Positions 6,054 through 9,855 of a stretch of DNA of 9,855 nt are shown piece by piece. Both the position numbers and the translations under genes were made by a program. The stretch is from Rhodobiaceae bacterium. GTDB taxonomy: Bacteria; Pseudomonadota; Alphaproteobacteria; Micropepsales; Micropepsaceae. The stretch spans positions 1-9,855 of the forward strand of contig VFKO01000484.1 of assembly GCA_009885515.1 (NCBI GenBank), given 5' to 3'. Positions within the stretch are counted from its first letter, which is position 1, and each line of letters opens with the position of its first letter. The notes beneath the pieces were generated by a model. It did not search any database, was not told the DNA's origin, and was given only the letters and a program-made list of their open reading frames with translations.

Positions 6054-9005
6054 TTAACGTGGGGTAACTGGGGCCAAAATCTGCGCCGCGCGTTCCAGAC
6101 GCCCCCCATCCAGAAGTGCGGCAGCATAGTCGGCGCGCAAGTCGGCGTCAGTCGTGCCCGCCATGAGCGCTTCCGCCTCGTCGAGGCGGCCCAACCGCAT
6201 CAGCGTAAGCATTTGCATACGCCGTTCCTCCCGCCCGTTTTTGCCTTTGTTGATTTCAAGCGCCTTGAGATACAGGCGCTTGGCGTCAGCGCTTCGCCCG
6301 AGTGAGCGATAGGCCTCGGCGCACAAAAAGATCGTCTCCAGGCCAGCATTGGCCTGCGCGGCGGCCGGTTCAAGCAGACTCAATCCGCGCAGCTTGTCGC
6401 CGCTGAACCAGGCATTCCTGCCTGCCTGGGCCAGCCATTTCTTGTCCGCGGCGGCCGCAATTTCAAACAGGCGGCTTGCTTCAGGTGCCAGCGATCGTTC
6501 CTCGGCTGCCGTCCCCAAACGCGCGGCTACCGCGGGTTCAATATCGCCCCGCGTCAATTCAGCGGTCAGCACTTGGCGAAGCCCTGTGTCCAGTTTCAGC
6601 TGCGCAAGCCCCCCGGCAAGCACGCTCGCAAGCGCTCGTTCACCGCTGTGGTAAAACTCTTGTGCAATCGCGACCATGCTCTCAACCGCGCCGGCATCTG
6701 CCAAGCGTTGCAGCCAAGCTTGCCGGTCGTCCGGGTTCGCCGAACGAGCGCGCGACGAAATCCATTCGACACCGGCTTCAGGCGGGCGCGGACCCCAGAT
6801 GAACAAGAGTTGTTCCACGGCAGGCGAACGAACAGGGGCGTGTGCCGCCTCAGCGAGAAACAAATTCAGCGCCTCGTCTTTCGCGCCAACGCCGAGCAGT
6901 TCGTGCGAAATTTGCCCCGTAAATGCCGCGTCCAGGGTTCCTCGCCGCGCATACGCGGTCAAAAAGCGAACGCGCTCTGCGCGCGCGCCTAGTTTCTTGA
7001 GTGCATCATCATAGGCAAAAAACCACGAGCGCTCATCACCCTCGGCCCGTTCACGCAAGTGCGGCAAAGCCTCAGCCGTGACCCCAATTTCAATCCATCG
7101 GTACAGAAAGGATTCACGGGTCTTCTCCAACTCCGCATCTCCGAAGACCTTGGCGAGAAAGTCGACGGTCTCCTGGTTGGCGTTCAGCTTCTTCAAGAGC
7201 GCTATGTAGATATATGACGCACCATCCGGATCGCTCTCTGCAGCCTCGCGCGCATAAGGCTTAGCTAAAACGGGATCAAGTTTTCCGAGCAACTCGATGC
7301 GCGACAATCGTGGCGCACCCTGCAAAGCATCGTCATCCAGATCATCGGCAATGCGGGCGCCCGCGCCCTTCGAAATCTTGCCCGGTAATTCCTTGAAATC
7401 GTTGAGCATGAACACATAGTTTGTGCGTTGCACCAGCGTAACACTGTCTTCCTCAAGTCTATCAAACAGGCGGCGCTGAAACTCAACCACCTGACCAGAC
7501 GCTTTCAACGCTTCAAATACAGCAAGTTCTTTTTGCTCGCTCCAATCGGGCAGTTCATCCAAAACCTCGAGGGCCTCGCGGCTGCGATTTGAAACCGTCA
7601 GGGCTCGTGCATAAAGCACCTCGGCCGTTTCCCCGGGCCGCGCCGCCCGCAAAGCCTCGGCCATCGACAGCGACAACCGCGCCTCTTTGAGTGTGATCGC
7701 AACCGAAATGGCCAGCGACAGATCATCGGCCGAAACGCGCGTTCCATCACCAGCCGCATCACGAAAAATCTTTTGCGCCCCCGGACGGTCACCCAGATCG
7801 GAGAGCAATCCTGCTACCGCAATGCCGCTTGAAGCATCCCTGATCAGCGCGACAGCCTGGTGCGCCAGGTCGACGGCACGTGCAGGCGCGCCCAGCGCAA
7901 AGGCGGTACGGCTCAACATGAAGCTTCGCGAAGCGTCCGATTTTTTTGCAAACTCCGCTTCCAGCGCCTTAAGGAAATCCATGTCACCAGTTTCAACAGC
8001 CTTTGATACGATCCAGGACTGCAGCCAAAATGGAAGAGTTTCCGGTCCTCGTTCCAGAATGTGCGCCAACGCCTCATCGCGATGCTTTGTCAGCAACGCA
8101 GTTTCGACGTAGATATCGTCACCCTTGGCAGGGAGCGTTCCGGTTTTTCGCAAGCCTTCAAGACGCGCAAACGCGGCGCCGCTCTGCTTGTTTCGCGCTT
8201 CCAATCGGGCAACCAGCACAGCGGATTGCGGAATATTTTTTGCCAGCGCCCCACTGGCCAACCCCATGCGCAGCGCCAGTGCGTCCCGGCGTGTTGCAGT
8301 CAATGTTACAACGACCGCGTCAAGCGCCACGTGATCCGCACGCTTTTGAATCCACGGCTCAATCACAGAAACGATAAGGTCGTCACGTTCAAGGTCGCCC
8401 GCCAGTGCAATAAAGGTCTGAGCATTGTCGGGTGTAGGCGTTGATGGCCAGCGCTTGAACGCATTGAACAACGCCTCAAGCGCGGCACGAGGGTCGCGCG
8501 CCGTGAGCAAATCGGCAAGTTCGGCGTGATCCTCAAAGCGGGATTTCCTGGAACGAACGAGCAGAGTCAAAACGCGAATTCGGTCCTCTTCCCTGCCGGC
8601 AAAATCGTACAGCGCGTCAAGCGTTCGCAGCAGGGCAGCGTCTTTTTTCTGAACCCACAGCCGCTCAAGCGTCGCGATATGCTTGTCGCGCCGTTGTGCA
8701 TCGCGGAAAATCTCCGCCAACCGGGCCAGTGCCGCGCCATCACCCGGGTTCTCGTTGACGAAGGTCAGCAGCACCTCACTGGCGCGATCAGCGTCGCCAA
8801 GGCGCATAAGAAGTTCGGAAAGTGCATTTGCGACCTCACGCGAATGATCACCCTTCAGCCAGCGCGCCTCAAACGAGTGTTGCGCGGCGTTATATTCCTT
8901 GTCGTAGAGTGACATGAACGCGCGCTCGAGCCCGGACGGCACAATAGCCGTACCCACACTCAACGCTGTCACGATGAATAGCCCTGCGAGCAACCATCTG
9001 TTCAT
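6054..9005 (-). CDS. pelB: PelB-like TPR scaffold protein (periplasmic half of a split PelB, no beta-barrel)
   Basis: The 983-residue protein has one N-terminal hydrophobic segment (about residues 4-23, MNRWLLAGLFIVTALSVGTA) that would anchor it in the inner membrane, then 'PSGLERAF'. The rest is almost all alpha-helical TPR-type repeats up to the C-terminus, for example ALARLAEIFRDAQRRDKHI near residue 91, AYRSLGRSADAKRLYLKAL near 905, and a final ALLDGGRLERAAQILAP close to the stop. In P. aeruginosa the PelB TPR region spans the periplasm and binds PelA, raising its deacetylase activity. The same partner is encoded immediately upstream, its stop overlapping this start as ATGA. The protein stops at TAA 6054-6056 without any barrel strands; the barrel is the next gene, 57 bp away. 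GAGG at 9017-9020 lies 11 nt before the ATG. TPR sequences diverge fast, so identity rests on architecture and context rather than residue motifs. Confidence 0.85.
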   Translation of the reverse strand: MNRWLLAGLFIVTALSVGTAIVPSGLERAFMSLYDKEYNAAQHSFEARWLKGDHSREVANALSELLMRLGDADRASEVLLTFVNENPGDGAALARLAEIFRDAQRRDKHIATLERLWVQKKDAALLRTLDALYDFAGREEDRIRVLTLLVRSRKSRFEDHAELADLLTARDPRAALEALFNAFKRWPSTPTPDNAQTFIALAGDLERDDLIVSVIEPWIQKRADHVALDAVVVTLTATRRDALALRMGLASGALAKNIPQSAVLVARLEARNKQSGAAFARLEGLRKTGTLPAKGDDIYVETALLTKHRDEALAHILERGPETLPFWLQSWIVSKAVETGDMDFLKALEAEFAKKSDASRSFMLSRTAFALGAPARAVDLAHQAVALIRDASSGIAVAGLLSDLGDRPGAQKIFRDAAGDGTRVSADDLSLAISVAITLKEARLSLSMAEALRAARPGETAEVLYARALTVSNRSREALEVLDELPDWSEQKELAVFEALKASGQVVEFQRRLFDRLEEDSVTLVQRTNYVFMLNDFKELPGKISKGAGARIADDLDDDALQGAPRLSRIELLGKLDPVLAKPYAREAAESDPDGASYIYIALLKKLNANQETVDFLAKVFGDAELEKTRESFLYRWIEIGVTAEALPHLRERAEGDERSWFFAYDDALKKLGARAERVRFLTAYARRGTLDAAFTGQISHELLGVGAKDEALNLFLAEAAHAPVRSPAVEQLLFIWGPRPPEAGVEWISSRARSANPDDRQAWLQRLADAGAVESMVAIAQEFYHSGERALASVLAGGLAQLKLDTGLRQVLTAELTRGDIEPAVAARLGTAAEERSLAPEASRLFEIAAAADKKWLAQAGRNAWFSGDKLRGLSLLEPAAAQANAGLETIFLCAEAYRSLGRSADAKRLYLKALEINKGKNGREERRMQMLTLMRLGRLDEAEALMAGTTDADLRADYAAALLDGGRLERAAQILAPVTPR

Positions 9006-9855
9006 AACAATGCCGGCCTCAAATTCGAACGCTTGATCGTAATCCGCACGCCGTTTTCAGCGCCCGATGGCAAGCGAAACTCCACCAGACCTTTTGCATC
9101 GACAACCGCCGTCACCCAGGGCCCGGAGTCCAGTCGCGCTTCCCACTGCTCGCGAGCAGCCGAAGGCGAAACACGCCACGTCATTTCGCCTGCGCCAAAA
9201 CCCAGCGCATTGAAACTGGCCGCATTGTGTCCAGTGTTCAAACCGCTAATCACCCAGCGAGAGTCAACCAGGCGAGGGGCCTCCAATCCGGTGTTGAGAT
9301 CTTCACTCAAAGCCAGGATTGGCGTTTTGACGGCGGAATCCAATGCAACGTACAAAACGTCTCCGTTCAACCGCGAGCCAAGAACGCCCGCAGACCTGTC
9401 ATAGTCCACGTCCAGCTTGCCCGCCGCATCGAACCGCAGCGTGTTCAAGGCCCCTCGGTTTTCGACACGCCAGGTTTGCGGCGCCGTTTCAACGAGTTTC
9501 ACACTGTAGAACCCTTGCCCGATTGCCGAAAAGTGCGAGGCGGTAATCGGCGCAATCTCTTGGCCAGACACATAGTCCAATACTTCTTGCAGCGCTGTCA
9601 GGCTTGCCTGCTTTTCACCCGAATACATGTGATAGTAGACATTGATGGGTTTCACCCGGATGGGCCGCTCGGTATTGGCGAGAGACGTTTTCAGAAACCG
9701 GAACCCGAAAAACCGGCCCTTCCACAAATCGGTGTAAACATTTTCATTGGCGTGGCTGGCACTGACTTGCATGTACTTGCCGGCCCGTTTGCCGACCGGG
9801 GACACCGCAGAATAGGAAGGCGCCACACCATCGAAGCGCGTGTCTCGCGCATTCA
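9002..9855 (-). CDS. pelA: PelA, periplasmic Pel deacetylase/glycoside hydrolase (C-terminal 283 residues; cut by window edge)
   Basis: An open frame enters from the right edge (first readable residues NARDTRFDGVAPSYSAVSP) and ends at TGA 9002-9004. The GTG at 9826 is internal, not a start. PINVYYHMYSGEKQASL at about visible residues 88-104, followed by VLDYVSGQEIAPITASHF, is the stretch I recognise from the end of the PelA carbohydrate-esterase-4-like deacetylase domain; the His in YYHMYSG may be the late conserved His of that fold. After about residue 130 the sequence becomes all-beta (WRVENRGALNTLRFDAAGK onward), matching the C-terminal beta-sandwich/jelly-roll part of PelA. The hydrolase domain and the main metal ligands lie outside the window. 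PelA (about 950 residues in P. aeruginosa) deacetylates and can cleave Pel in the periplasm and works with the PelB TPRs. It is first in the canonical order, directly before pelB, with a 4-bp overlap here. Confidence 0.88.
   Translation of the reverse strand, partial: NARDTRFDGVAPSYSAVSPVGKRAGKYMQVSASHANENVYTDLWKGRFFGFRFLKTSLANTERPIRVKPINVYYHMYSGEKQASLTALQEVLDYVSGQEIAPITASHFSAIGQGFYSVKLVETAPQTWRVENRGALNTLRFDAAGKLDVDYDRSAGVLGSRLNGDVLYVALDSAVKTPILALSEDLNTGLEAPRLVDSRWVISGLNTGHNAASFNALGFGAGEMTWRVSPSAAREQWEARLDSGPWVTAVVDAKGLVEFRLPSGAENGVRITIKRSNLRPALL

Noticed and set aside
5895..6305. A plus-strand frame covering the gap between the TPR and barrel genes
   Set aside because: It runs antisense through the ends of both genes and has no domain-like sequence. 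The gap is better explained by the repeat and ribosome site on the other strand.
9002..9826. Treating the right-hand gene as a complete 274-residue protein starting at GTG 9826
   Set aside because: The frame stays open to the window edge, and the visible part matches only the C-terminal third of PelA, so the GTG is an internal valine codon.

Overview
This window holds most of a Pel exopolysaccharide (biofilm matrix) operon. All seven genes lie on the minus strand, so transcription runs from the right edge to the left edge. In transcription order they are: the C-terminal part of pelA (deacetylase/hydrolase, cut by the right edge); a 983-residue TPR protein matching the periplasmic scaffold part of PelB; a separate 524-residue secreted protein ending in a predicted outer-membrane beta-barrel that matches the porin part of PelB; pelD (c-di-GMP receptor); pelE (membrane-anchored repeat protein); pelF (GT4 glycosyltransferase); and the first 174 codons of pelG (polytopic transporter, cut by the left edge). 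The genes are packed head to tail with 4-bp to 23-bp overlaps or very short gaps. The only real intergenic space is 57 bp, before the barrel gene. No promoter, terminator, tRNA, rRNA, insertion sequence or CRISPR array is visible.

The organism is a Gram-negative bacterium, because there is an outer-membrane barrel and periplasmic export machinery. Base composition is moderately GC-rich, and GTG and TTG starts appear plausible. I lean towards Alphaproteobacteria or another non-pseudomonad proteobacterium, but this is a weak inference from general sequence character.

Working model from what is known of Pel in Pseudomonas aeruginosa: PelF polymerises the sugar from a UDP-activated donor in the cytoplasm. 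The PelD-PelE-PelG inner-membrane complex moves the chain across the membrane when PelD binds cyclic di-GMP. PelA partly deacetylates or cleaves the chain in the periplasm while docked on the PelB TPR scaffold, and the barrel exports it.

Two departures from the P. aeruginosa layout stand out. PelB is encoded as two proteins instead of one. The position normally held by the small lipoprotein gene pelC is occupied by the barrel gene, and no pelC-like frame is present here. The barrel protein also carries an extra beta-rich N-terminal domain. Smaller features worth a look are a 22-bp imperfect duplication of the barrel gene's start region and an 8-bp-stem hairpin at the start of pelD. PelD keeps an RxxD cyclic-di-GMP site next to a degenerate GGDEF motif.
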